DNA of 64,000 nt from Bacteroidaceae bacterium (GTDB taxonomy: Bacteria > Bacteroidota > Bacteroidia > Bacteroidales > Bacteroidaceae). Position 1 is the stretch's first letter; each line of letters begins with the position of its first letter. The stretch is taken from NCBI GenBank assembly GCA_024401095.1, contig JAKSLR010000003.1, positions 1-64,000 of the forward strand. Direction: 5' to 3'. Of this stretch, positions 16,844 to 25,667 are shown piece after piece. The position numbers and the translations under genes were made by a program. The notes below the pieces were generated by a model. That model worked only from the letters and a program-made list of their open reading frames with translations. It ran no database searches and had not been told where the DNA came from.

Positions 16844-17629
16844 ATGGTAAGAATTGCACGCAAGCGCAGCTCTTGGAATATGTACCATGTCATTTTGCGA
16901 AGAGAACAAGAAAAGTTTCTTTTTGGAGATGAGGAGGATTTCAACAAGTTTATAGAGCTGCTTCAGAAATGCCCACAAAATTTAGACGATGTAAATCAAG
17001 AACAGAAGAGATTCTACATCTATGCTTATTATTTTTCAAACACACATGTTCATCTGATTATTAAAGAAGGAACTGACTGTCTGGCATCGGCTATTAAAAG
17101 ATTAACAATATCGTACTCTTATATATTTAACAATAAGTATGACAGGTACGGAAAAGTGTTCTATGACCGGTTTATGAGTGAACCAATAGAGAATCAGAAG
17201 ACTTTTTTAAAAGTATTTTCTTTTATTCATAATCATCCTGTGAACCATGCACAAAGCAAAAAATGTGCAGACTATGCTTGGAGCAGTTGGAATGAATTCT
17301 TTGGTAAGGCTAAACAGAAAGTGTGTGATAAGAAACAAGTATTTGGTCTAATTGCTAGGAATAAACTACAGGCATTTTCGGAAAGCAACAATTGTACTGA
17401 TTGCTTAGACGTAGATGAAAGAGAACATAAAATGAGAGATAAAAGTGCTATTCTGGTTCTTTGTGAATTAGCTCAGTGTGATTCCATAGTAGAAATCCAC
17501 AATATGTCTAAAAGAGAGAAACTGGATCTAGTCAGTCTGGCCTCAGAGAAAGGATTGAGTGATAATCAGATTGCACGCCTTTTGGAACTCACATTATATA
17601 GTGTCCGAAAAGTTCTGGGGAAGATTTAG
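16844..17629 (+). CDS. REP-associated tyrosine transposase (Y1/HUH family)
   Basis: Start taken at the ATG at 16844 (261 residues), since MVRIARKRSSWNMYHVILR is the usual family N-terminus; an upstream in-frame start would add a poor hydrophobic leader. The HUH motif is His68-x-His70 in SNTHVHLIIK, and the catalytic Tyr is probably Tyr91 or Tyr93 in LTISYSYIFNNKY. A C-terminal helix-turn-helix (GLSDNQIARLLELTLYSVRKVLG) is typical of a subset. Such single-copy enzymes are domesticated relatives of IS200/IS605 and are linked to dispersed palindromic REP elements. No IS ends were found. AT-rich like the AraC gene before it. Confidence 0.85.
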   Translation: MVRIARKRSSWNMYHVILRREQEKFLFGDEEDFNKFIELLQKCPQNLDDVNQEQKRFYIYAYYFSNTHVHLIIKEGTDCLASAIKRLTISYSYIFNNKYDRYGKVFYDRFMSEPIENQKTFLKVFSFIHNHPVNHAQSKKCADYAWSSWNEFFGKAKQKVCDKKQVFGLIARNKLQAFSESNNCTDCLDVDEREHKMRDKSAILVLCELAQCDSIVEIHNMSKREKLDLVSLASEKGLSDNQIARLLELTLYSVRKVLGKI

Positions 17630-17634
17630 ATCCT

Positions 17635-18771
17635 TTACTTTCCCTTCTTCCCCTCAATCTCCTTCACCTTCTCATTCTTCACGGTGTAGGTCACGCCATC
17701 GTCTCCCTGAACCACCACCTTGCCTTTCTTCTTGCGGAGCAGGGTGCCGGAAACAGGTACTTCCTGGAGGTTGGTGAGCAGAATGCCCAAGCGGTCTCCC
17801 TGCTTCAGGCTTTCCAGGAAGGCCTGCATGTGGGCCGAGAGCTCTACAGGGGTGCCCTGGGCACTGCCTACCAGCTGAAGGAAGTCGCGCTCATTGAGCG
17901 CTACCGGCTCATAACGGCGGTTCCACACCAGGCCGGTGGGGTAATGCGCATTGCGGGAACGACAGCCCTGGATGTCGCCCCAGGTGGTGTACACAAAGTA
18001 ATAGTGCTGGGGATAGGGCTTGCCCACATGATAGTAGTAACGGCGCTGACTGATGCCCTGCGGATAGGGCATGCTGCCGGGATGGAACTCCTCCAGGTCT
18101 AACTCCTGCGTGAGGACACCTTCCTGCTTGCGGGTGCTTACCGTGTGACGGAACGCCATGCGAAGCGTGCGCTCATTCTTGCAGAGCACCATGTACCAAC
18201 GGGCACGGGTGTCGGTAGTAAGACGCAGACGCTCATACTCTACCTTGGTGAGGGGACGGAGCTCGGCTGCAGGAATAAGGAGCAGCAGACGAAGACCGGG
18301 AAGGGAACCACACGGCATGAACTTGCGCTGGTTGGCACGGTCGTCGGTAGTGGTGCCACGGAGTCCACGCAACGGACCGCGAAGGATTTCCTGAGGAATG
18401 AGCTTAGCGGGGGTCTGGGCGGGCATGAGGCAGCGGATGACCCGATAGTTCTCTGTGATATGAAGGAGCAGCAGGAGCTGGTTCACCTGTTCCTCGGTGA
18501 GGGTGAGCGTGCCGTAAGGACCCTGGTCATTGTTCAGCTGACGGCGACGGAACACATTCTCATGCTCACGTATGAGTGCCTGTAACTCTTCATTGGTACA
18601 CTGAATGAGCACGCAGTTCAGGTAACGGCGTGCTTCCAGCTCACTGAGTATGAAGGGATTGGTGCGCCAATAAGACGCACAGCTCCGGATCACGAAATAG
18701 GAACGGCGGGGGAGCAACGACGCTATGTCTGCCCCTTCCTGAAGCAACTGAAGGACGTACCAGTTCATCAT
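17635..18771 (-). CDS. uncharacterised protein, possibly NusG-like repeats plus KOW-like tail
   Basis: A 378-residue cytoplasmic protein with no confident family. Two segments begin like NusG N-terminal (NGN) domains: MNWYVLQLL at residue 2 and ARWYMVLCKNERT near residue 195. The C-terminus (about 335-370: PVSGTLLRKKKGKVVVQGDDG) resembles a KOW-type beta hairpin. If real, this would be a duplicated NusG/UpxY-like elongation factor, but the cores between these motifs do not obviously match, so it may equally be an unrelated family. A TACCTTTG box precedes it. It is not linked to a capsule cluster, where UpxY genes usually lie. Confidence 0.8.
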   Translation of the reverse strand: MMNWYVLQLLQEGADIASLLPRRSYFVIRSCASYWRTNPFILSELEARRYLNCVLIQCTNEELQALIREHENVFRRRQLNNDQGPYGTLTLTEEQVNQLLLLLHITENYRVIRCLMPAQTPAKLIPQEILRGPLRGLRGTTTDDRANQRKFMPCGSLPGLRLLLLIPAAELRPLTKVEYERLRLTTDTRARWYMVLCKNERTLRMAFRHTVSTRKQEGVLTQELDLEEFHPGSMPYPQGISQRRYYYHVGKPYPQHYYFVYTTWGDIQGCRSRNAHYPTGLVWNRRYEPVALNERDFLQLVGSAQGTPVELSAHMQAFLESLKQGDRLGILLTNLQEVPVSGTLLRKKKGKVVVQGDDGVTYTVKNEKVKEIEGKKGK

Positions 18772-18790
18772 GACTTAAACTCTTTTGGGA

Positions 18791-18798
18791 CAAAGGTA
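18791..18798 (-). promoter_or_regulatory. -7 element of the 378-residue uncharacterised gene
   Basis: TACCTTTG on the minus strand, 20 nt before the start codon. Confidence 0.6.
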
Positions 18799-18831
18799 AA
18801 AAATAAATACAGGAAAAACAAAAAAAACGTT

Positions 18832-18839
18832 TATCTTTG
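18832..18839 (+). promoter_or_regulatory. -7 element of the 764-residue GH20 gene
   Basis: TATCTTTG, 29 nt before the start codon at 18868. Confidence 0.6.
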
Positions 18840-18867
18840 CAAAATCATAACGTTAAACCTAATAGAT

Positions 18868-21162
18868 ATGAAAAAACTGTTCCTACTAGCGGCGTGCTGC
18901 CTGTGCCTGCATGCCCAAGCCCAGCAGAAGGCTGACTACCGCGTGGTGCCGCTGCCTGAAAACATTCAGCTGGCAAAGACCGGTGAACTGAAACTGACCG
19001 ACGGCATGAAGGTGACTTACCCTGCCGGAAACGAACTCATGAAGAACAATGCGGAATTCCTGGCAGAATACGTGGCAGAGATTACCGGACTGAAACTGGT
19101 GCCTGCTGCAGGGGCTGCCCAGAAGGGGGCCATTAACCTGTCTCTGGCCAAGAACCTGAAGAACCGTGAGGCTTATGCCGTGAAGGTAGACGCTGCGGGC
19201 GTGAGCATCAGCGGTGCCAGCGAAGCAGGTGTGTTCTACGGAATCCAGATGCTGCGCAAGAGCCTGCCGGTGACCCAGGAGGCTGTACTGCTGCCTTACG
19301 GTACCGTGAGCGACAAGCCTGCCTTTGAATACCGTGGCATGATGCTGGACTGCAGCCGCCACTTCTTCCCTGTGGAATTCGTGAAGAAATACATTGATAT
19401 CCTGGCACTGCACGGTGAGAACAACTTCCACTGGCACCTGACCGATGACCAGGGATGGCGCTTTGAGGTGAAGCGTTACCCTAAGCTGACCGAGGTGGGA
19501 AGCAAGCGTGCACAGACCGTGATAGGACACAATACGGGCATTTACGACGGTACGCCTTACGGGGGCTACTATACCCAGGACCAGTGCCGCGAGATAGTGG
19601 AGTATGCCAAGAAGCGCTACATTAACGTGATGCCGGAGATAGACATGCCGGGACACATGCTGGGTGCGCTGGCGGCTTACCCTGAACTGGGCTGCCACAA
19701 GGATCACTACGATGTATGGCAGATCTGGGGCGTGAGCGATGACGTGCTGTGTGTGGGTAACCCAAAGACCGTGGAGTTTATTCAGGGGGTTCTGGAAGAG
19801 CTGATAGACGTGTTCCCTAGCGAGATGATTCACGTGGGTGGCGATGAGTGCCCAAAGACAGCATGGAAGACTTGCCCTACCTGCCAGGCCAAGGCGAAGG
19901 AACTGGGACTGGTGGCTACCGAGAAGCATACCGTGGAGGAGCAGCTGCAGAGCTACTTCATAAAGGAAATGGAAAAGTTCCTGAATGCACACGGCAGAAA
20001 GATGATAGGCTGGGACGAGACACTGGAGGGTGGTCTGGCTCCGAATGCCAGCATCATGAGCTGGCGCGGTCTGGAGGGTGGCATAGAGGCTGCCAAGCAG
20101 CATCACAACGTGGTGATGACACCTACCAGCTTCTGCTACTTTGACTACTACCAGAGCACCGACCAGAAGAACGAACCGATAGCCATTGGCGGTTTCCTGC
20201 CAGTGAGCCGTGTGTATGAGTTCAACCCAGTGCCTGAACAGCTCACTGCCGAGGAGGCTAAATACATAAAGGGATGCCAGGCAAACCTGTGGGTAGAGTA
20301 TATTCCTGACGGCAACCAGGTGGAGTACATGGTACTGCCACGTATGGCTGCCCTGTGCGAGACCCAGTGGATGGACCGCTCTGCGAAGAACTACGAGGAC
20401 TTTGTGGGCCGTATGCCGAAACTGTTTGCACTGTACGACAAGCTGGGACTGAACTATGCCAAGCACCTGCTGAACGTGAACGGCGTGTTGACTTCCAACT
20501 TCGACGAGAAGTGCGTGGAGGTGAACCTGCTCACTGCCGACAAGGCACCGGTGTATTACTCACTGGACGGTTCTGCACCAAGCAAGCTGTATGAGGGTGT
20601 ACTGAAGGTGACCGACCGTGCACAGATACGTGCCTATGCAGAGCGTAACGGCGTGAAGAGCCCGGAATGGACCGAGAGCGTGAAGGTGAACAAGGCCAGC
20701 TTCAAGAACATTACCCTGAAGGACCAGCCTGCTCCTAACTATACGTACGGCGGTGCCAAGCAGCTGGTGGACTGCATTCACGGTACCAACACCTTCTCTA
20801 TGGGTGCGTGGCTGGGTTTCCTGGGCGACGACTGCGTGGCTACCCTGGACATGGGAACGCCTACCGAGTGCTCCAAGGCGTCTGTACGCGTGCTGGTGGA
20901 GACCGGTTCCTGGGTATTCGATACCAACGGCCTGAAGGTGGAGGCATCGGACGACGGAAACAACTGGAAGAAGCTGGGTGAGGTGTTCTACCCACTGCCT
21001 ACCGACCAGGAGAAGACCATTCGTGTTCATGAGCTGGATTTCCCTAAGACCAAGGCGCGTTACTTCCGTGTAAGTGCAGGAACCGTAAAGAGCATTCCTC
21101 AGTTCCACGACGGACGCGGAAAGAAGGGTTACCTCTTTGTGGATGAGATAGAACTAGACTAA
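18868..21162 (+). CDS. exported GH20 beta-N-acetylhexosaminidase with two accessory domains
   Basis: A 764-residue enzyme with signal peptide 1-19 (AQA-Q). A GH20b domain (about 22-150) leads into the GH20 barrel at EYRGMMLDCSRHFF, with HWHLTDDQGWR and the catalytic Asp326-Glu327 in HVGGDE. After the barrel comes a chitobiase C-terminal-like domain (about 540-610, VYYSLDGSAPS) and a discoidin/CBM32-like domain (about 620-764). It cleaves terminal beta-linked GlcNAc/GalNAc. The CxxC pair in KTCPTCQAKAKELG is shared with the 701-residue paralogue at 23.5 kb, but not with the 703-residue one, so these two are the closer relatives. Confidence 0.95.
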   Translation: MKKLFLLAACCLCLHAQAQQKADYRVVPLPENIQLAKTGELKLTDGMKVTYPAGNELMKNNAEFLAEYVAEITGLKLVPAAGAAQKGAINLSLAKNLKNREAYAVKVDAAGVSISGASEAGVFYGIQMLRKSLPVTQEAVLLPYGTVSDKPAFEYRGMMLDCSRHFFPVEFVKKYIDILALHGENNFHWHLTDDQGWRFEVKRYPKLTEVGSKRAQTVIGHNTGIYDGTPYGGYYTQDQCREIVEYAKKRYINVMPEIDMPGHMLGALAAYPELGCHKDHYDVWQIWGVSDDVLCVGNPKTVEFIQGVLEELIDVFPSEMIHVGGDECPKTAWKTCPTCQAKAKELGLVATEKHTVEEQLQSYFIKEMEKFLNAHGRKMIGWDETLEGGLAPNASIMSWRGLEGGIEAAKQHHNVVMTPTSFCYFDYYQSTDQKNEPIAIGGFLPVSRVYEFNPVPEQLTAEEAKYIKGCQANLWVEYIPDGNQVEYMVLPRMAALCETQWMDRSAKNYEDFVGRMPKLFALYDKLGLNYAKHLLNVNGVLTSNFDEKCVEVNLLTADKAPVYYSLDGSAPSKLYEGVLKVTDRAQIRAYAERNGVKSPEWTESVKVNKASFKNITLKDQPAPNYTYGGAKQLVDCIHGTNTFSMGAWLGFLGDDCVATLDMGTPTECSKASVRVLVETGSWVFDTNGLKVEASDDGNNWKKLGEVFYPLPTDQEKTIRVHELDFPKTKARYFRVSAGTVKSIPQFHDGRGKKGYLFVDEIELD

Positions 21163-21185
21163 ATTTCAGGATTACATAGAAAAGA

Positions 21186-21224
21186 AGAACCGGGGCTTTC
21201 TGTCATGAAGCCTCGGTTCTTTTT
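21186..21224 (+). terminator. intrinsic terminator of the GH20 gene
   Basis: AGAACCGGGGCTT (21186-21198) pairs with AAGCCTCGGTTCT (21208-21220), with one G-T wobble, followed by TTTT. It lies between convergent genes and probably serves the GH92 operon too. Confidence 0.8.
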
Positions 21225-21249
21225 AGTTTATAGGGAACAGGTTTTAGGT

Positions 21250-23478
21250 TTAATGTTTCTCTGAAAGGGTGAACTTGACGGTTCCTGCCTTGACCAGATC
21301 CTGGTGTGACACGCGGTAGCCTGCCTTCTTTCCACCCAGGGAAATGCCCTTGATGTAGTCTCCGGTTCCTTCGGTCTGGATAACCAGCTTGTCCTGTGCG
21401 TAGTACTTAGGATCCAAGTGGATGGTGATCTTGCTGAAGGTAGGGGTGGTGAGGGTGTAGTAAGGAACGCCCGGACAGTCTGGGTAGAAGCCCATCATGC
21501 TAAAGAGCATCCAGCAGCTCATGGTACCGGTATCATCGTTTCCTGGGATACCCCAAGGCTGGTTGATGAAATGCTTGGCCAGCAGCTCCTTGATGAGCTT
21601 CTGGGTGCGCCATTCCTCGCCTTTGAACTTAGAGAAGAGGTATGGGTAGGCAATGTCTGGCTCATTGGCTGGGTCGTAGTTGCCGGAATCGAACACGTTC
21701 TGCAGGTTGGTCACAAACTTCTTAGGACCGCCCATCATCTTGGCCAAGCCCAGGATGTCATGTGGTATATAATAGGTATAGTTCCATGCATTTCCTTCGT
21801 GGAAACCTGGCGATGGCTCAAAGTTCTCGCCTTCCTTAGGGTTGAATGGCTCGTAGAACTTGCCTTCCTGGGTGATAGGACGCAGGGTACCGAACTCCTT
21901 GGAGAAGTAGTTCTTCCAGCCCATAGACTGCTTGTAGAAGCGGGCAGCGTCTTCTGGGTGACCCAGGGCCTTGGCAAAGGTGCTCAGGGCGTGGTCTGCC
22001 ACGTAGTACTCCAGGGCGTGTGATACGGAGTTGTCATACTGGCTTTCCATAGGGCAGTAGCCCAGACGGATGTAGTCGTCAATGTCAGGACGTACAGGGT
22101 TGTCCTTTCCTGGGGTGGTGGCACTCTTGATCATGCCCTGGTATGCTGCCTCTACGTCGAAGTCGCGGAAGCCCTTCATCCAGGTGTCTACGATGACTGG
22201 GATGGCAGGGTCTCCTTCCATTTCCATGGTCTCACGGCCGTAAAGCTCCCATTTAGGCAGCCAGCCCCATTCCTTGTACATGTCTACCATGGTGTTCACC
22301 ATGTCCAGCTGACGCTTAGGGAAGAGGAGGGTCATCATCTGATGCACGTTGCGGTAGGTATCCCAGAGTGAGAATACGGTGTAGCGGTCACGGTTGGTCT
22401 TGCCCACTTTCTCGCTTTCCATGATAGGGTATTCACCGTTTACATCCTGCAGGATTCCCGGATGGATGAGCATGTGGTAGAAACCGGTGTAGAATACGGT
22501 CTTCTGCTCGTCGGTTCCGCCTTCTACCTCTATGGTCTTGAGGTTCTTGTTCCAGTCGGCACGGGCCTGCTGACGGCACTGGTCGAAGCTGAGACCTGCC
22601 ACTTCCTTCTCCAGGTTCTCACGGGCATTGGCAATGCTCACGAAGCTCACACCCATGCGTACCTCAATCTGCTCTCCCTCGGCACAGTCGAAGTCGAACC
22701 AGGCACCGATGTCATCACCGCTGATGTCCTTGCGGTAACCGGTGTAGATCTTGTACTTTCCGGCGGTATCGTCCCAAGCTGCCTCGGCAGTCATTGGGCG
22801 CATCTTCTTCCAGTATCCGCTCTGCTTAGGGGCCTTGTTCAGGCGCATCACAAAGTAGATAGGGAATACGCTCTGTGGGAAATAGCAGAAGGTTCCCTGC
22901 ATCTTGGTGCCTTCTACCTCGGTAGGGCTTACGAACTTCATGGTGGCACCGGTCTCGTTGGTCAATCCTTCGCCCAGGTTCAGGTAGATGTGACCCTCGC
23001 CCTTGTGGAAGGTGTAACGCTCTATGCTGGCACGCTTGGTGGCAGTGACCTCGGTCTTGATGTCGTACTTGGTGAGCTTGTTGGTGTAGTAACCGGGAAC
23101 ACTGAGCTCATCGCTGTACAGGGAACCGTAGTTGTGGTAGTCCACATCGCGTGGGCCGCTGGTTGGCATGGTGAGCAGGGAGCTCACTTCGGGACAGCCC
23201 ACACCACTCAGGTTCACGTGGGCATAGCCGGTCATGAAGCTGTTGGTCACGTCGTAAGGGGTGCTCCACCAGCGGGCATCCTTGTCAAACTTGTTCAGGT
23301 CGGAGCCCATCACGTTGAATGGGGTGATGGACATGAGGCCCTGGGGTACGATGGCACCAGGGTTACAGGTACCGAAGTTGGTGGTACCGATGAATGGGTT
23401 CACGTAGTCTACGGGCTCTTTCTGGGCAGAAACGCTCAGGGCCCAGCAGCTTACGGCTAACAGGAATAGTTTCTTCAT
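21250..23478 (-). CDS. exported GH92 alpha-mannosidase
   Basis: A 742-residue enzyme with signal peptide 1-18 (VSA-Q). Family landmarks: VNPFIGT near the mature N-terminus, the barrel motif YTVFSLWDTYRN, the catalytic-acid region GFHEGNAWNYTYYIPHD, and the base/Ca2+-binding PGNDDTGTMS. GH92 enzymes are calcium-dependent exo-alpha-mannosidases, mostly alpha-1,2 or alpha-1,3, acting on high-mannose N-glycans. It is the second gene of an operon, 16 nt after the GH20 gene, so GlcNAc and mannose removal are transcriptionally linked. No SusC/SusD pair is present in the window. Confidence 0.96.
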   Translation of the reverse strand: MKKLFLLAVSCWALSVSAQKEPVDYVNPFIGTTNFGTCNPGAIVPQGLMSITPFNVMGSDLNKFDKDARWWSTPYDVTNSFMTGYAHVNLSGVGCPEVSSLLTMPTSGPRDVDYHNYGSLYSDELSVPGYYTNKLTKYDIKTEVTATKRASIERYTFHKGEGHIYLNLGEGLTNETGATMKFVSPTEVEGTKMQGTFCYFPQSVFPIYFVMRLNKAPKQSGYWKKMRPMTAEAAWDDTAGKYKIYTGYRKDISGDDIGAWFDFDCAEGEQIEVRMGVSFVSIANARENLEKEVAGLSFDQCRQQARADWNKNLKTIEVEGGTDEQKTVFYTGFYHMLIHPGILQDVNGEYPIMESEKVGKTNRDRYTVFSLWDTYRNVHQMMTLLFPKRQLDMVNTMVDMYKEWGWLPKWELYGRETMEMEGDPAIPVIVDTWMKGFRDFDVEAAYQGMIKSATTPGKDNPVRPDIDDYIRLGYCPMESQYDNSVSHALEYYVADHALSTFAKALGHPEDAARFYKQSMGWKNYFSKEFGTLRPITQEGKFYEPFNPKEGENFEPSPGFHEGNAWNYTYYIPHDILGLAKMMGGPKKFVTNLQNVFDSGNYDPANEPDIAYPYLFSKFKGEEWRTQKLIKELLAKHFINQPWGIPGNDDTGTMSCWMLFSMMGFYPDCPGVPYYTLTTPTFSKITIHLDPKYYAQDKLVIQTEGTGDYIKGISLGGKKAGYRVSHQDLVKAGTVKFTLSEKH

Positions 23479-23494
23479 ATTCAGATTCAGGTTT

Positions 23495-25600
23495 TTATTT
23501 TACGACAATCTCATCGGTGAACTGGAAGCCACCGGTGTAGTTACAGTTGGCACGGTAACGGATGTAACGGGTAGTCACGCCTGCCTTGCGGGCCTTCCAG
23601 CCGAAGTCCTTGAAGTTGTATGGTTCTTCCTTGGTAGCTGGGTAGTCCAGGTGATAGAGCTCTGTCCAGTTCTTGCCGTCCAGGGAGATCTCAATGTCAA
23701 TCTTGGCTGGGTGGAAGATGTCTGGGCCAGGCATCTGCATGAAGGTGGCATAGACTTCGTGGATCTCGGTAGGCTGCTCCATGTCGATGGTCACGTCTAC
23801 ACGACCACGGTCGATGAAGCCCTGCCAGCGCTGGTCACCGTAGCTCCATCCTCCGCGCAGACCATCGGTCAGGCTGCCGTCGCCTGCTGCCTTGTAGCCT
23901 GGGTAATAAGGGGTGTTGTAAGTCACCTTCTTGCCGTAAGCCAGGTGACGGATAGGCTCGTTGTATTCACGGCGGTTACCTATTTCGTAACGCAGGTCGA
24001 ATGGGTGAAGGCCCACGTTCTTCAGGCGCAGTACTTCGCGTACGGCACGCTCACGGAATTCCTCGTAGTCGGCTCTCAGCTCCTGAGGAGTCCATCCTAC
24101 CTCTGCCAGGGCCAGCAATCGAGGCCAGATCATGGCTTCGCAGTGCTCTGGAGTCTTTACGTACTCGGTCCAGAGGTTGGCCTGCACACCGTCTATGAGG
24201 GCTGCCTCTGCCACGCTGAGTGAATCAGGAATAGGGTTGTAGCTGTAAACGCGCTCTATAGGCTGGTAGCCTCCGATAGCCTCTGGCTGGTACTGTGGGG
24301 CATCCTGATAAGCATCGATGTAGAGGTAGTTCCCCGGAGTCATCACGGCATGGTGTCCGCTCTTCACGGTCTTGATACCACCTGCCTCACCGCGCCAGCT
24401 CATGACGGTGGCATTCTCTGCCAGACCGCCTTCCAGGATCTCATCCCAGCCTATCATCTTACGGCCCAGCTTCTCTACAATCTTCTCCACACGCTGGATG
24501 AAGTAGCTCTGCAGCTGGTCTTCTATGCTGGCATCCTTGGTAGCCTTGAGGCCGAGTTTCTTGGCCAGTGCCTGGCACTGAGGGCAGGTCTTCCAAGCCC
24601 ACTTGCCGGCTTCGTCTCCACCGATGTGGATGTATTCTGAAGGGAAGAGTTCTACCACTTCCTTCAAGACGTTCTCTATGAATTCAAAGCTCTTCTCGTT
24701 GCCCACGCAGAAGTCGCTGTGACGGTTCGGTGCCATCGGGCTCTGTACGTCGCCTTCGTTCACGCCGGTCCATCCGCAAGCCAGTTCCGGATACACGGTC
24801 ATGACTTCCTCGGAGTGACCTGGCATCTCTATCTCTGGGAGTACGGTGATGTAGTTCTCCTCGGCCAGAGCCAGGATTTCACGTACGTCGGCCTTGGTGA
24901 GGTAACCTCCGTATGCACCCTCGGTACCTTCTGGTGCATAATGACGGTCCTTCTTTCCCCACCACTTGGTCCAGTCGGTCTCGGTACGGAAAGCGGTCTC
25001 GCGGGTCAGTTCAGGGTATTTGTCTATCTGCAGGCGCCAGCCGGCAGCATCGGTCAGGTGCAGGTGCAAGCGGTTCAGCTTGTACTTGGCCATCTGGATG
25101 ATCTGGTTCTTGATGAAGTCCTTGCCGAAGAAATGACGGCTGCAGTCCAGCATGAGTCCGCGGTAACGGAAGCGTGGCTCATCCTTGATCTGGGTAACAG
25201 GCAGGGTGCCGTCTTTCTTGAGCTGTGCCAGGCTCTGGATGCCGTAGAACAGACCTTCAGGGCTGGCAGCGGTAATGGTGACTTTCTTAGGGGTGATGTC
25301 CAGGGCGTAACCTTCGTTCACGGTAGCTCCGGCTCCTGCAGCGGCAGGGGCAGCAGCGAACTTAGGGTTCAGGTTCAGTACTACCTGGGAACCTGCCTTG
25401 GCCTGGGTCTTGAGTGATCCCTCCAGGGCATGGAAAAGCCTAGCCTTGTCGGCTCCCTTGACATTGGTCTTAACGCCTGTGATTTCTGTAATCTGGAATG
25501 ATCCTTCACCATCTACCTGGCTGGCAGGCTTGGGCAGGATCTGGGCCTGCGCACAGAGGGTGCCGGCCAAAAACAGACATGCAAAGAATAAATTTTTCAT
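23495..25600 (-). CDS. exported GH20 beta-N-acetylhexosaminidase
   Basis: Start at the ATG at 25600 (701 residues), giving signal peptide MKNLFFACLFLAGTLCAQAQ; an upstream in-frame ATG overlaps the promoter box and is unlikely. The GH20b domain (about 22-140) is followed by the barrel from RYRGLMLDCSRHFF, with LHLTDAAGWR and the catalytic Asp329-Glu330 in HIGGDE. A C-terminal discoidin-like sandwich starts near residue 570. The DDxGWR element reads DAAGWR here, a departure from the other two paralogues. It leads the GH20-GH92 operon. Confidence 0.95.
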   Translation of the reverse strand: MKNLFFACLFLAGTLCAQAQILPKPASQVDGEGSFQITEITGVKTNVKGADKARLFHALEGSLKTQAKAGSQVVLNLNPKFAAAPAAAGAGATVNEGYALDITPKKVTITAASPEGLFYGIQSLAQLKKDGTLPVTQIKDEPRFRYRGLMLDCSRHFFGKDFIKNQIIQMAKYKLNRLHLHLTDAAGWRLQIDKYPELTRETAFRTETDWTKWWGKKDRHYAPEGTEGAYGGYLTKADVREILALAEENYITVLPEIEMPGHSEEVMTVYPELACGWTGVNEGDVQSPMAPNRHSDFCVGNEKSFEFIENVLKEVVELFPSEYIHIGGDEAGKWAWKTCPQCQALAKKLGLKATKDASIEDQLQSYFIQRVEKIVEKLGRKMIGWDEILEGGLAENATVMSWRGEAGGIKTVKSGHHAVMTPGNYLYIDAYQDAPQYQPEAIGGYQPIERVYSYNPIPDSLSVAEAALIDGVQANLWTEYVKTPEHCEAMIWPRLLALAEVGWTPQELRADYEEFRERAVREVLRLKNVGLHPFDLRYEIGNRREYNEPIRHLAYGKKVTYNTPYYPGYKAAGDGSLTDGLRGGWSYGDQRWQGFIDRGRVDVTIDMEQPTEIHEVYATFMQMPGPDIFHPAKIDIEISLDGKNWTELYHLDYPATKEEPYNFKDFGWKARKAGVTTRYIRYRANCNYTGGFQFTDEIVVK

Positions 25601-25620
25601 AGTTTTTAGGTTTATCTTTG

Positions 25621-25628
25621 CAAATATA
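25621..25628 (-). promoter_or_regulatory. -7 element of the GH20-GH92 operon
   Basis: TATATTTG on the minus strand, 21 nt before the start codon at 25600 and only 40 nt after the trpA stop codon. Confidence 0.6.
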
Positions 25629-25667
25629 GGCATTTTTTCCTTTTGGGAGCCGTCTATCTGTAAAAAA

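Noticed and set aside
16844..17629. Complete IS200/IS605 insertion sequence
   Set aside because: The transposase belongs to the REP-associated group, no TnpB is present, and no matching ends were found on both sides.
18886..20466. A 526-codon minus-strand frame opposite the 764-residue GH20 gene
   Set aside because: His/Val/Gln-rich shadow translation of a well-supported GH20 enzyme.
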